Assembly (NCBI GenBank): GCA_019310485.1
Contig: JAFDEF010000014.1
Span: 1-64,000 of the forward strand
Length of the DNA stretch: 64,000 nucleotides
DNA from: Deltaproteobacteria bacterium
GTDB lineage: Bacteria; Desulfobacterota; DSM-4660; Desulfatiglandales; HGW-15
Reading direction: 5' to 3'
The notes beneath the pieces were generated by a model that saw only the letters and a program-made list of their open reading frames with translations, was not told where the DNA came from and did not search any database. Every line of letters starts with the position of its first letter. Position 1 is the stretch's first letter. The position numbers were made by a program, and so were the translations under genes. Below, piece after piece: positions 7,720 to 16,334 of the stretch.

Positions 7720-8100
7720 TCATTTCCCGGTGGGAGGGCCGGGCTTATTTTTTTCGTTCTCCAGAGCTTCAATGTATCGCTTCAACATTTCCTGGGCCTC
7801 TTTTGCCATCTCAATAAAAGCGACTCCTGCATAATGCCTTTTCTCTGGTGGGGATGTTTCCACGTGGACGACCTGGCCTTTTAACTCTATAGTGTCATCA
7901 GCGAGACCAATTGTGATCATGACCCTTTGCTTGGGTTGAAGGGGACTGTAAGTTTCTAGAAGAAGTCCTACAAGACTCACGTTGCGAGTTCGGCCCATGC
8001 CGCGACCTAATTGCTCCCCTCTTTCTCCGAGAATAACATAATCAACCAGATTCAAAGTGCTTTTGCGGTCAAACCGACGCCGATTGGTTTCTTCAGCCAT
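7720..8100 (-). CDS. PilZ-domain protein, canonical c-di-GMP-binding type
   Basis: This single-domain, 126-residue cytoplasmic protein carries both PilZ signature elements: the basic RRRFDRK loop at residues 7-13 (RxxxR type) and RNVSLVGLL near residues 39-47 (the D/N-x-S-x-x-G strand). These residues bind cyclic di-GMP in characterised PilZ proteins, so this is a likely second-messenger receptor. The C-terminus is a charged helix (KEAQEMLKRYIEALENEKN). It follows the TSUP permease pair on the same strand after about 137 bp. The output target is unknown. Confidence 0.85.
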   Translation of the reverse strand: MAEETNRRRFDRKSTLNLVDYVILGERGEQLGRGMGRTRNVSLVGLLLETYSPLQPKQRVMITIGLADDTIELKGQVVHVETSPPEKRHYAGVAFIEMAKEAQEMLKRYIEALENEKNKPGPPTGK

Positions 8101-8237
8101 GTTTCCTCCAAAGAAATCTTTTCGCTCTATGTCCTACAACAGCCAGTTTGAATTTCCAACCCCCGGAGTGAATGCTCCCGATTTTCTTGCTCATTTCCCG
8201 GGAAATCCAGATTTGCCTGAAAATCGCCGCAGATTTT

Positions 8238-8663
8238 TCAGTGTCCAACCGAAAGGAGCCCGCTTGCTGCTACACAGAGTATCGCGGCCTCCAGAGATGC
8301 AAACACAGCATAAAGCCTGTCGTTGTTTCTCAAGAAAACCGGGATAACGGCCACAAAGCAGATAGTAGTTACCCCTGAGAGAATGGCAATTCCAATGAAG
8401 TTAAGAAAGTCTGCGTATTTCAGCATACCGAGCCAGCTCCAGCCAGGCTTTATCTGGGCGTGGTGCAAGTAATCGTGGACCCCCATAGTCCAGTATGTAG
8501 GTATCTTGTCCTTTGGGATATAAGGCTTCATAATCCCGAATACGTAAATGACAAAAGTAATGAGCAATACCAGCAGGCCAAGGTACATGCCTTTTTCAAG
8601 AATGGCAGCATACCGGATCTGTTCAGGCCGGCTTGCCAATATGTTTTCATCCTTCTCGTTCAC
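8238..8663 (-). CDS. Small integral membrane protein, DUF1634-like, partner of the TSUP permease
   Basis: This 141-residue protein has three membrane segments: GLLVLLITFVIYVFG (about 28-45), FLNFIGIAILSGVTTICFV (about 85-110) and YAVFASLEAAILCVAASG (about 118-136). The last pair with an intervening RNNDRLYAVFASLEA resembles the RDWLYVLISL region of DUF1634 proteins, commonly encoded beside TauE/SafE permeases. A soluble loop of about 40 residues between the first and second segments (IPKDKIPTYWTMGVHDYLHH) is unusual for that family. GTG 8663 was chosen because GGGAGG lies just upstream; the open frame extends further but would run into the permease gene. Confidence 0.72.
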   Translation of the reverse strand: MNEKDENILASRPEQIRYAAILEKGMYLGLLVLLITFVIYVFGIMKPYIPKDKIPTYWTMGVHDYLHHAQIKPGWSWLGMLKYADFLNFIGIAILSGVTTICFVAVIPVFLRNNDRLYAVFASLEAAILCVAASGLLSVGH

Positions 8664-8725
8664 GTCTTTTCCTCCCAACTGCAATAGGCTCTTCGCGGGG
8701 TGTCCAAATCCACGGCTTAGTTGAT

Positions 8726-9691
8726 CTACCCTATTCCCAGGCCCTTTGTTAAGGCTTTTACGCCGGCAAATGCGAGTATGGCAATTACGATCCATCGGAT
8801 GATTGCAGGCTTTGCCATGGCAAGAAGTCTCACGCCAACAAAGGACCCCAGCATAATACCTACCACAGAGGGCACCATCATCAGGGGAATAACACAACCC
8901 TGGTTAAAGTAGACCCATGCTGCAGAGGTATCTGTAATGGAGAGCAGGAACTTGCTTGTAGCAACGCTGATCTTCAGGGGAGCGCCCATCATCAGGTTCA
9001 AAACAGGCACATTTGCCCACCCGGCTCCAAGGCCAAACATTCCGGCCATGATTCCCACCAGGATGAAAAGCCCCAGGCCCAAAGGGGTACGATGGATTTT
9101 CCACTCCACGCTTTGGCCTGTACTTACCTCCTGGTAGATGCCGTAAATTCTAAGAGCTGAAGAAAGCCTATCGGCTTTTGGAACCTCAGGGAACTCTGAC
9201 TTCTTGGAGACCAGCATAAGGGCGCAGATACCGATAATAGTTGCCCCGAGGCAGATCTGCACGATATGGGTGGGCAAGGCCAATCCGATCATGGCCCCTG
9301 CAATAGCACAGGTTGAAGCTATCAAGGCAACAGGGATGGCAAGCCTTAGGCTTGCTAGGTTCATTTTAAGAAGCCCAGGCCCTGCCGCGAGCGCACCGGA
9401 TAAGGCCACCAGAAGCCCTGTGCCCCTGACAAAATCAAGGTGAAAAGGGAAAAAGCCACTGATAATGGGAACAAATAGAACACCGCCTCCCACACCGCCT
9501 AGCACGGCAAAAATCCCCATGAGAAAAGTTATGGCCAACAGAAGAAGGGGCCAAAACCACCACGTGCCCGCTGAAGAAGCCCCTGGCCCAGCACCATTGG
9601 CGAGTTGCTCTGCCATTGCCGGTTGCGTCAAAGAGAACAATCCGAAGAAAAGCAAGACGCTTGCAAGCCAAGGTTTACTCTGTTTTGACAT
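8726..9691 (-). CDS. TauE/SafE (TSUP) family sulfite exporter-type permease
   Basis: This 321-residue membrane protein belongs to the TSUP family of putative sulfite, sulfoacetate or organosulfur anion transporters. Two repeated halves are visible, each with glycine-rich signatures: GIFAVLGGVGGGVLFVPII in the first and GIMAGMFGLGAGWANVPVLN in the second. A cleavable signal peptide is likely (hydrophobic stretch ending AMA-EQ), followed by a short exported Gly/Ala tail, unusual but known for long TSUP members. ATG 9691 is preferred to the TTG at 9721 because it leads straight into the signal peptide. It is co-directional with the DUF1634-like gene 62 bp downstream. Confidence 0.85.
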   Translation of the reverse strand: MSKQSKPWLASVLLFFGLFSLTQPAMAEQLANGAGPGASSAGTWWFWPLLLLAITFLMGIFAVLGGVGGGVLFVPIISGFFPFHLDFVRGTGLLVALSGALAAGPGLLKMNLASLRLAIPVALIASTCAIAGAMIGLALPTHIVQICLGATIIGICALMLVSKKSEFPEVPKADRLSSALRIYGIYQEVSTGQSVEWKIHRTPLGLGLFILVGIMAGMFGLGAGWANVPVLNLMMGAPLKISVATSKFLLSITDTSAAWVYFNQGCVIPLMMVPSVVGIMLGSFVGVRLLAMAKPAIIRWIVIAILAFAGVKALTKGLGIG

Positions 9692-9943
9692 TTTTCGGAT
9701 CTCCGATTCAAAGTTCGACAAGAGAAGAAGTATACTGCCGCCACTGGAATTCAGGCCAGACCGAGTTTGTTTTTTCGGGAATTAGGGCTTTCCCGGCGGT
9801 TGCCACGGTAGAAAAAAGGGGCAATAGAGTCAAGTGTTTTTTCCTGTAGATTTCAAGGAAGACTGCAAGGAATTATTACCCTTTAGAACGCTACTCACCC
9901 ACTTTTACTCTGCAAGAATGCCGTGAAGCAAAATCCCACAGAG

Positions 9944-12715
9944 CTACTTTCTAAGCCTTTTTGAAATCTGGCCGAAGACACTTTCAGGTGTCATGGGAGT
10001 GTGCCGCATCCTGATGCCTGTTGCATCGAATATGGCATTTCCTATTACAGCAGCCGGTGGTGCCATGGTGGGCTCCCCCAACCCCTTTGCTCCAAAGGGT
10101 CCATAGGCGGCAGGGACCTCTACAATGACTGGCTCAGTTTCAGGGACATCGAGAGAGGTTAAGAGCTTGTAGTCGCTAAAGTTAGGATTCAAGACTTCGC
10201 CTTTATCGCCAATAAGCAAATTCTCGCTCAGGGCAAAGCCAATGCCCATTGAAACACCGCCTTCGATTTGCCCTTCAGCCGCCATCGGGTTAATTGCTCG
10301 GCCGATGTCGTGGGCGGCAACGTATCTCTTGATTTCCACATGCCCTGTGTCCGGGTTCACCTTGACGATAGCAGCATGGCAGCCAAGGGTATTTCCCTTG
10401 AATGCTGTGAAAGAAAGGCCCTTCACCCTTTTGGGATCTATTTCATCCATTTCCGGCAGGAACTGGATCGAGGCAAAAATGGGGCCACCCTTCTTGATAT
10501 GGCGGTCATAGGATATTTCAGCAAAACTAACCATCTTTTCTGGATCAGCTTTCAGGAAAATCCAGCCATCCCTTGTTGCAAGATCTCCCGGGAAAACTCC
10601 CAGCCTTTCAGCAGCCTCTTTACAAAGCTCTTCTCTTACTTTTGAGGCTGCCATTTGAGCCACCCTTCCGATAGTGAAAGTTCCCCGACTGCCTCCAATC
10701 CCATGATCATATGTGGTCCGGTCCGTATCTCCTTGAACTAAGTTAATATCCTCCGCATTCAGGCCAAGTTCTTCAGCCACTATTTGGGGCACGCTGGTGT
10801 AAAGATAGCCCGTGCCCATATCGACCGCTCCGGTAACCAGGCTAACAGTTCCATCTTCATTTACTTTTACCGTGGCAGAGGTAGCCCATCCGCCGCTCAG
10901 CCAGAAAATACACGCCATGCCTTTGCCGACATTTTCTTGTTTTTTTATGTTCCTCCATCCAATAGCATCGGCAGCAGCGTTTACGACTTTCTTATAGTCA
11001 ACATCAACCAGTGTTTGACCCACACCTGTCTTTTCTCCTTTTTCAAGCAGGTTTTTTAGCCGGAAGTCAAGGGGGTCCATTCCTATTTTTCTGGCCAGGT
11101 TGTCCGTGTGGGATTCGATTGCAAAGGTTGTCTGAGGGCCGGATGGTCCTCTCATGCTGCCGCAGTTCATCTTGTTTGTGTAGACGCAGTAGCCTTCGAT
11201 GAAAAGGTTTGGTATGCGATACACCCCGGCGGCTAGTTGGCACGAGAGAGTTACGGTTGTAGGTCCGTTTCCCGAATAAGCACCTGTATCGTAGACCAGT
11301 TTCACATGCCTGGCCAGCAGCGTTCCATCTTTTTTGATTCCTGATTTAACCCAAAACAGGGTTTTATGCCTTGGGGTCGTTGCCAGAAACTCTTCATCAC
11401 GGGTGTAAACGATCTTGACGGGTCTACGGCATTTCCTGGCCAGCACAACGGCATACGGCTCTGCGATAAGTTCCAGTTTACCCCCAAACCCTCCACCAAT
11501 TTTTGTAGCCTCAACGCGTATTGAGCTGATGGGGATCCTCAAAGATTGAGACAGGTATCTCCTCATGGCAAAGGGCTTTTGAGTTGTACTCCACACTTTT
11601 ATCCGTCCGCGAGCATCCACTTCGGCAAGGGCAGCATGACCTTCTATGCTTGCCTGATGTTGGATCTGGGTGGAAAATGTGTCTTCAAGCACCACATCTG
11701 AATCCGCAAATCCTTTGTCTAGGTCTCCTAACTTTACGTTTGCTATTGTACAAACATTTCCTTTTCTTTGCGTATCAAAACTGATCTCGTAATCTTGCAG
11801 GTTCTCGTGAATGATCGGGGCCCGAGGCTCAGAAGCTTCAACAGCGTCAAATACAGCGGGAAGAGGCTCGTAATCAACTTTGATCAGCCGCAGCGCCTTT
11901 TTCACAATTTCCTCGGTTACGGCAGCAACGGCGGCCACGGCATCTCCTCGGTACCTCACCTTGTCGGTGGCAAACACCAGGCGGTCTTTTATGTCTACGC
12001 CAAAGTATCCCTGCTGAACGTCCTGACCCGTGACAACCGCCAAGACCCCTTCCAGATTTTGGGCTGCAGAAGTGTCGATATGCTTTATTCGGGCATGGGC
12101 ATAGTCGCTTCTGAGTATCTTGCCGAAAACCATGCCTGGTCTTGAAATATCAGCTCCGAACTTGGATATTCCCCTTACGTGTTCAATTGCGTCTCGACGA
12201 ACAAAACTATGTCCAATGTTGGACTCCCCTTGACTCAGGTGAAATGAAGAATTTGTAGAAACAGCCTCCACCGCATCAACGATTTTCTTGTAACCACTGC
12301 ACCTGCAAAGATTCCCAGACAGGGCTGTTTTTATCTCTTCTCGTGATGGCCTGGGGTTTTTGTCCAGGAAGCTCTTGGCAGACATGAGCATCCCCGGCGT
12401 GCAAAACCCGCATTGAACAGCGCCGTGGTTTATGAAGGACTCCTGCAAAGGATGCAGCTCTTCTTCATCAGGGGCCAGGCCTTCAACCGTAAGGATTTCA
12501 GCGCCATCACAGTCCGGGGCAAGCACAAGGCAGGAGTTAATGGCCTTGCCATCCAAGATTACCATGCATGCGCCGCATTCTCCGGAGCCACACCCCTCTT
12601 TTGTTCCTGTTAGTCCCAGGCGGTCCCTCAGGGTCCTCAGCAGTGTTTCCCCTGGAGGTACCTGAAGTTTGTACGTCCTTCCGTTTACCTTCAGAGATAT
12701 GGTACAGGTTTCCAA
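9944..12715 (-). CDS. Molybdenum hydroxylase: [2Fe-2S] and molybdopterin domains in one chain (aldehyde oxidoreductase/xanthine dehydrogenase family)
   Basis: Residues 1-80 form a plant-type [2Fe-2S] domain (GCGSGECGACM). Residues 80-165 form the second, helical [2Fe-2S] domain (GFCTPGMLM, GNLCRCSGY). The rest is the molybdopterin-cytosine-dinucleotide domain, with GGGFGGK (about 410), SMRGPSGPQ (about 530) and a C-terminal GAKGLGEPT whose glutamate is the catalytic base. This order and the length of 923 match the FAD-free aldehyde oxidoreductase (Mop) of Desulfovibrio gigas. Here, however, an FAD subunit is encoded 9 bp upstream, so the complex should use a flavin, as xanthine dehydrogenase does. 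The carbon-monoxide-dehydrogenase-type active-site loop is absent. The start codon is TTG. The substrate is unknown; an aldehyde, N-heterocycle or aromatic acyl-CoA is possible. Confidence 0.88.
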   Translation of the reverse strand: METCTISLKVNGRTYKLQVPPGETLLRTLRDRLGLTGTKEGCGSGECGACMVILDGKAINSCLVLAPDCDGAEILTVEGLAPDEEELHPLQESFINHGAVQCGFCTPGMLMSAKSFLDKNPRPSREEIKTALSGNLCRCSGYKKIVDAVEAVSTNSSFHLSQGESNIGHSFVRRDAIEHVRGISKFGADISRPGMVFGKILRSDYAHARIKHIDTSAAQNLEGVLAVVTGQDVQQGYFGVDIKDRLVFATDKVRYRGDAVAAVAAVTEEIVKKALRLIKVDYEPLPAVFDAVEASEPRAPIIHENLQDYEISFDTQRKGNVCTIANVKLGDLDKGFADSDVVLEDTFSTQIQHQASIEGHAALAEVDARGRIKVWSTTQKPFAMRRYLSQSLRIPISSIRVEATKIGGGFGGKLELIAEPYAVVLARKCRRPVKIVYTRDEEFLATTPRHKTLFWVKSGIKKDGTLLARHVKLVYDTGAYSGNGPTTVTLSCQLAAGVYRIPNLFIEGYCVYTNKMNCGSMRGPSGPQTTFAIESHTDNLARKIGMDPLDFRLKNLLEKGEKTGVGQTLVDVDYKKVVNAAADAIGWRNIKKQENVGKGMACIFWLSGGWATSATVKVNEDGTVSLVTGAVDMGTGYLYTSVPQIVAEELGLNAEDINLVQGDTDRTTYDHGIGGSRGTFTIGRVAQMAASKVREELCKEAAERLGVFPGDLATRDGWIFLKADPEKMVSFAEISYDRHIKKGGPIFASIQFLPEMDEIDPKRVKGLSFTAFKGNTLGCHAAIVKVNPDTGHVEIKRYVAAHDIGRAINPMAAEGQIEGGVSMGIGFALSENLLIGDKGEVLNPNFSDYKLLTSLDVPETEPVIVEVPAAYGPFGAKGLGEPTMAPPAAVIGNAIFDATGIRMRHTPMTPESVFGQISKRLRK

Positions 12716-12724
12716 TGCTTCTAG

Positions 12725-13615
12725 CTATCCTTTCAGGCTTGACTCAGCGCGCGTTGAACTAGCGTGCAATACCAGCCTTTCTACCAGGCTGGCTACCATT
12801 TTTTTTCGGTAATCAGCAGATGCACGAATATCCGATATAGGCCTTGTTTCTTGCATAGCAACCCGGGCCGCTTTCCTGATCAGATCTGGCGTGATCGTTT
12901 TACCCTCTACTATTTTCTCTGCTTTTACTGCCCTAATGGGAGTGGGAGCTACTGCGCCAAGAGCGATTCTTATATGCTGGCAGTAGATTCCGTCTCTAAG
13001 CCCGATTGAGACACAGGCACTCGCAATGGCAATCTCCATTGCTTTTCTTATGCCCAGCTTTTCATAGTCGGAAAATGATTCTTCTTGGTATGTGAGAACA
13101 AATCCCCTCAAGATTTCGCCTTTTGCAAGGATATGGGCCGAAGGCCCGGTGAAGAAGTGTTCAATGCGGACCTGCTTTTCACCTGCCTGTCCGCGGATAA
13201 TTGCCTTTGCTCCATAAGCCAGTAAGGGCGGGGCAGTATCTGCAGAAGGGGAAGCGTTTGCAATATTTCCCCCAATGGTGCCTAAGTTTCTTATAGAAGG
13301 GGAACCTACGAGGCTCGAGGCTTTTGAAAGAGCGGGAAAGTATTTGTTTATCAAAGGAGATTCTGCGAGCTCGGAATGTGTTGTCATTGCGCCGATAAAG
13401 ACTTCGTTTTTTCCATGCTGGCGTATTCCCTTTAGTTCTTCAAGCTTCTTAAGCGAAATGACTTTTACGCGCCGTGCATGATCGCGCGAAAGAGCAGGCA
13501 CTAAGTCTGTGCCGCCAGCAACAAGTTTTGCACTTCTTGGGTGGGCAATCAACAGATCCGATGCCTCTTTCAGGGTGCGCGGTTGAAAATAGGCTGATTT
13601 AGATGATGAGCTCAT
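12725..13615 (-). CDS. FAD-binding subunit of a molybdenum hydroxylase
   Basis: This 296-residue protein is of the CoxM / xanthine dehydrogenase FAD-subunit family (vanillyl-alcohol-oxidase fold). FAD-binding signatures are KLVAGGTDLVPAL (about 30-42) and RNLGTIGGNIANASPSADT (about 108-126). The C-terminal CO-dehydrogenase flavoprotein domain includes IRIALGAVAPTPIRA. No extra [4Fe-4S] loop of the 4-hydroxybenzoyl-CoA reductase type is seen. It begins 43 bp after the end of the ferredoxin-beta gene and ends 9 bp before the FeS-Mo subunit, so it links the oxidoreductase genes and the molybdenum enzyme into one transcript. Confidence 0.9.
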   Translation of the reverse strand: MSSSSKSAYFQPRTLKEASDLLIAHPRSAKLVAGGTDLVPALSRDHARRVKVISLKKLEELKGIRQHGKNEVFIGAMTTHSELAESPLINKYFPALSKASSLVGSPSIRNLGTIGGNIANASPSADTAPPLLAYGAKAIIRGQAGEKQVRIEHFFTGPSAHILAKGEILRGFVLTYQEESFSDYEKLGIRKAMEIAIASACVSIGLRDGIYCQHIRIALGAVAPTPIRAVKAEKIVEGKTITPDLIRKAARVAMQETRPISDIRASADYRKKMVASLVERLVLHASSTRAESSLKG

Positions 13616-13658
13616 TTCAATTCAATCTTATGTCGGAAGCGATGCTGAAAGGATTATC

Positions 13659-15008
13659 TTATGCAGCATGGTGGAGCGTTGTTGTTGTCTGCTCACTTGT
13701 AAATTTCTTGAGCACTTCTATCTTCCTCTGTGTTTGTGCCTGGATGTGCGCAATTTGCTCCTCATCCAGGTGCCGAAACTTCCCTATCAGGGACAGGTAC
13801 TCTGCTACTGGCAGAGGGTTTTCCACAGGATGCGTGAAACGGATCCTGCCCACCCTGTTCTCATACTCCCACAGCGGAACAATGTTTGTCTGCACTGCCT
13901 TTCGCCCAACCTCAATCAGTTTGCTGGGCGGGAAACGCCACCCCGTAGGACAAGGAGAAAATACATGAATGTAAGCCATTCCCCTCCTGGCAGCTTCAAT
14001 CGCCTTTTCAAGCTTTCTGTAGTAATCCTCCATAAAAGCAGTTGATGCTGTTGCCACATACTCGCAGTTGTGCATCACCATCAGAAGCGGCATGGGCTTG
14101 GCATCCCTACTCTTCCCCCTCAAAACCGTGCCCACCGGCGTGGTGGATGTCCAGGCACCATATGGGGTCGTGCTCGATCTCTGAACCCCTGTGTTCATGT
14201 AACCCTCATTATCCACACAAATGTAGATCATCTGCTCCCCGCGCTCAGCAGCCCCTGAAAGAGACTGAAACCCCACATCAGCAGTGCCACCATCCCCTCC
14301 AAAGGCAATCATCGTTACATCCCTGCCTATGCGCTTGTAATAGCGCTTCGCCCCGGCAAGCATCGCCGCCGTGTTGGTTAAAAGAGGATGAAACACCGGC
14401 GCCTTCACCCCCGTCTTGCCGTTTACCCCCACCGTGCCCACTCCCGCCATGCACCCAGGCGGTGTGGCCACCACAACATTTGAGCCCACCCTGCGAAGTG
14501 TATGCCTTAAAACAAGCTCCGAGTTACAACCCAAACACGCCGATATCCCCGGAACCACCAGGTCCTCCAGCTCAGCCCACTCATTAAATATCTCCGCACC
14601 TCTTTTTAGCTCCAGTGCCCCCAGCGGACACGCTTTCACGCAGGCAGGATCACCCTCACAAAAATCACACTTCATCACTTCTTCGCTTACCACGTTGTAA
14701 GTTATCCCCGCATACGGGCACGCCAGAGTGCAGATATGGCAGTTTACACACCTGTCCCTGTCCCACTTGATAACTCCAGTCTCCGTATCTTTTTCAAGTG
14801 CCCCCGCAGGGCAGTTCATCACGCACTGGGGCTCCCCGCACTGCCTGCAAAGCGCAAGCCCAAATGCTCCCCCAGCTTCCACTACCTTGATCCTGGAGTG
14901 CACTGGATCAGTGCTGCCCGCGTGAAACTCGCTACATGCCTCAACACACTTCTGACACCCATCACATCTCTGGGGGTAAAATGCTATCGTCTTGTAACCC
15001 TTGCCCAT
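13659..15008 (-). CDS. padI: 2-oxoacid:acceptor oxidoreductase, ferredoxin-beta fusion subunit (PadI-like)
   Basis: Residues 1-150 hold four cysteine groups for [4Fe-4S] clusters: CDGCQKCVEAC, CRQCGEPQCVMNC, CVNCHICTLAC and CDFCEGDPACVKAC. Residues 160-449 are the thiamine-diphosphate beta subunit of the pyruvate:ferredoxin oxidoreductase superfamily, with the GDGGTADVGFQ...DNEGYMNTG cofactor signature (about 255-290) and a cysteine in CLGCNSE. Fusion of a HycB-like ferredoxin to the beta chain distinguishes this type from ordinary PorB and matches PadI of phenylglyoxylate:NAD+ oxidoreductase. It lies 39 bp downstream of the FAD subunit gene. The PadI assignment rests on architecture and gene order; the 2-oxoacid used is not proven. 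Confidence 0.82.
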   Translation of the reverse strand: MGKGYKTIAFYPQRCDGCQKCVEACSEFHAGSTDPVHSRIKVVEAGGAFGLALCRQCGEPQCVMNCPAGALEKDTETGVIKWDRDRCVNCHICTLACPYAGITYNVVSEEVMKCDFCEGDPACVKACPLGALELKRGAEIFNEWAELEDLVVPGISACLGCNSELVLRHTLRRVGSNVVVATPPGCMAGVGTVGVNGKTGVKAPVFHPLLTNTAAMLAGAKRYYKRIGRDVTMIAFGGDGGTADVGFQSLSGAAERGEQMIYICVDNEGYMNTGVQRSSTTPYGAWTSTTPVGTVLRGKSRDAKPMPLLMVMHNCEYVATASTAFMEDYYRKLEKAIEAARRGMAYIHVFSPCPTGWRFPPSKLIEVGRKAVQTNIVPLWEYENRVGRIRFTHPVENPLPVAEYLSLIGKFRHLDEEQIAHIQAQTQRKIEVLKKFTSEQTTTTLHHAA

Positions 15009-15047
15009 TTTTCTCCTCTCTCTATTCTCTCTCCCTCATCCCGGCTC

Positions 15048-16313
15048 TTAGCGCCACACCTGGCTCATCAACACACGACCCATCTCAAGGGGCTTGGCTG
15101 AAAAAACACCTTTTTCCTCCTCCAGATTTACCTTCCTTCGGATCAGCTGGTACAAAACCCCGGGGTCAAGCTCAGTGTTAATTCCCGAAGCCCCAACCAG
15201 GTACCCCCCACTAAATACCAGCTTCTGGTAGCAAAAACTCGAAGGCAGGTAGACCTGGTCTACTTCAAAATCATCCTCAGATTCCGACACCTTCCCCATT
15301 CCAACCGAAAATGCCCTGTGCTTGAAAAAGGTGTATGTGTTAACCGCCATCCCACCACCATAGGGCTGAAGCGCTGAATCACCCACCATGTCCATCCCAG
15401 CAATCCTTCCCTGCTCCACAGCACTTAAAACTGTGGCATTTACCCTCTTGGAATCGCCAAAAAACCCCCGCGCCTGCGCCACGTCCCCTGCTGCCCACAC
15501 ATCCTCCACGCCCCCGGCTCTCATACGATCATCCACCACCACTCCTTCTTCTACCTCCACCCCAGAGCCTTTGAGATACTCAGTTCGGGGTTTTACACCG
15601 GTTGAAACAAGCAAAAGATCCCCGCTGAGGGTCTTTCCAGATGAAAGTGAAAGCTCAACTCTTCCCCCACTCTGCGCTACACCCTCTACCCTCTCTCCTG
15701 TAAGTATCTCAATTCCTTGCTCTAAAAATGCCCTCTCTATTAAATCAGCCCCCCGAGGGTCAAAGTATGCAGGCAGAACCTGATCAAGCGCTTCAACCAC
15801 CCTTACCTTTAAACCAGCCTTTAACATGTTCTCAGCCGCGTGCATCCCTATGAGCCCAGCGCCAAGCACAATCGCCTCCTTTGCCGCACTCATTGCCGCC
15901 CGGAGCTTCTCTGCATCTTCAAGTGTGCGAAGCACGTGGTAGGAAACTCCTTCAAGACCTTCAATCCGGGGTATGCTCGGCGCAGCCCCGGTTGCAAGCA
16001 AAAGCTTCTCGTACTCCCACTTCTCCCCACTTTCCAGCTCCACGCTGTGATCCCCAGCCTGAACTGATACTACCCTTGCACCTGCCTCAAACCTCACTCC
16101 CATGCGCTCAAATCTATCACTACGCCTTAAAAACACCTCCTCTGCCCTTACCTCTCCGCTCACCACGTAAGGCAGTATGGTGGGTGAGTAAGGAGGGGTG
16201 CTCTCAGCACAAAGAAGTGTTACTTCCCCTTCAGGCTCTATCAGCCTTATCGCATCAAGTGCTGATAGCCCCGCGTGAGATGCTCCAACTATAAGGTATT
16301 TGCTGTGAAACAT
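15048..16313 (-). CDS. padH: FAD/NAD(P)-binding subunit of the 2-oxoacid oxidoreductase (PadH-like)
   Basis: This 421-residue pyridine-nucleotide-disulfide-reductase-family protein has an N-terminal FAD fold with a variant dinucleotide motif (IVGASHAGLSALDAI). A second Rossmann motif for NAD (VLGAGLIGMHAAE, about 145-158) and the FAD-contacting VWAAGDVAQ (about 270) follow. There is no redox-active CxxxxC pair, so it transfers electrons rather than reducing disulfides. Such a subunit, placed between alpha and beta genes, is the distinctive part of the NAD-linked phenylglyoxylate oxidoreductase: it takes electrons from the ferredoxin domains to NAD+. It lies 21 bp after the alpha gene. Confidence 0.8.
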   Translation of the reverse strand: MFHSKYLIVGASHAGLSALDAIRLIEPEGEVTLLCAESTPPYSPTILPYVVSGEVRAEEVFLRRSDRFERMGVRFEAGARVVSVQAGDHSVELESGEKWEYEKLLLATGAAPSIPRIEGLEGVSYHVLRTLEDAEKLRAAMSAAKEAIVLGAGLIGMHAAENMLKAGLKVRVVEALDQVLPAYFDPRGADLIERAFLEQGIEILTGERVEGVAQSGGRVELSLSSGKTLSGDLLLVSTGVKPRTEYLKGSGVEVEEGVVVDDRMRAGGVEDVWAAGDVAQARGFFGDSKRVNATVLSAVEQGRIAGMDMVGDSALQPYGGGMAVNTYTFFKHRAFSVGMGKVSESEDDFEVDQVYLPSSFCYQKLVFSGGYLVGASGINTELDPGVLYQLIRRKVNLEEEKGVFSAKPLEMGRVLMSQVWR

Positions 16314-16334
16314 TTTAATTCCCCGCGCTTTGCA

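Noticed and set aside
9944-12715. Carbon monoxide dehydrogenase large subunit
   Set aside because: The characteristic CO dehydrogenase active-site cysteine loop is absent; the chain is fused to its FeS domains as in aldehyde oxidoreductases.
14042-14587. 181-residue plus-strand frame rich in Pro, Ser and His
   Set aside because: It lies antisense to the ferredoxin-beta subunit gene, has biased composition expected from the opposite-strand codon usage, and shows no family motifs.
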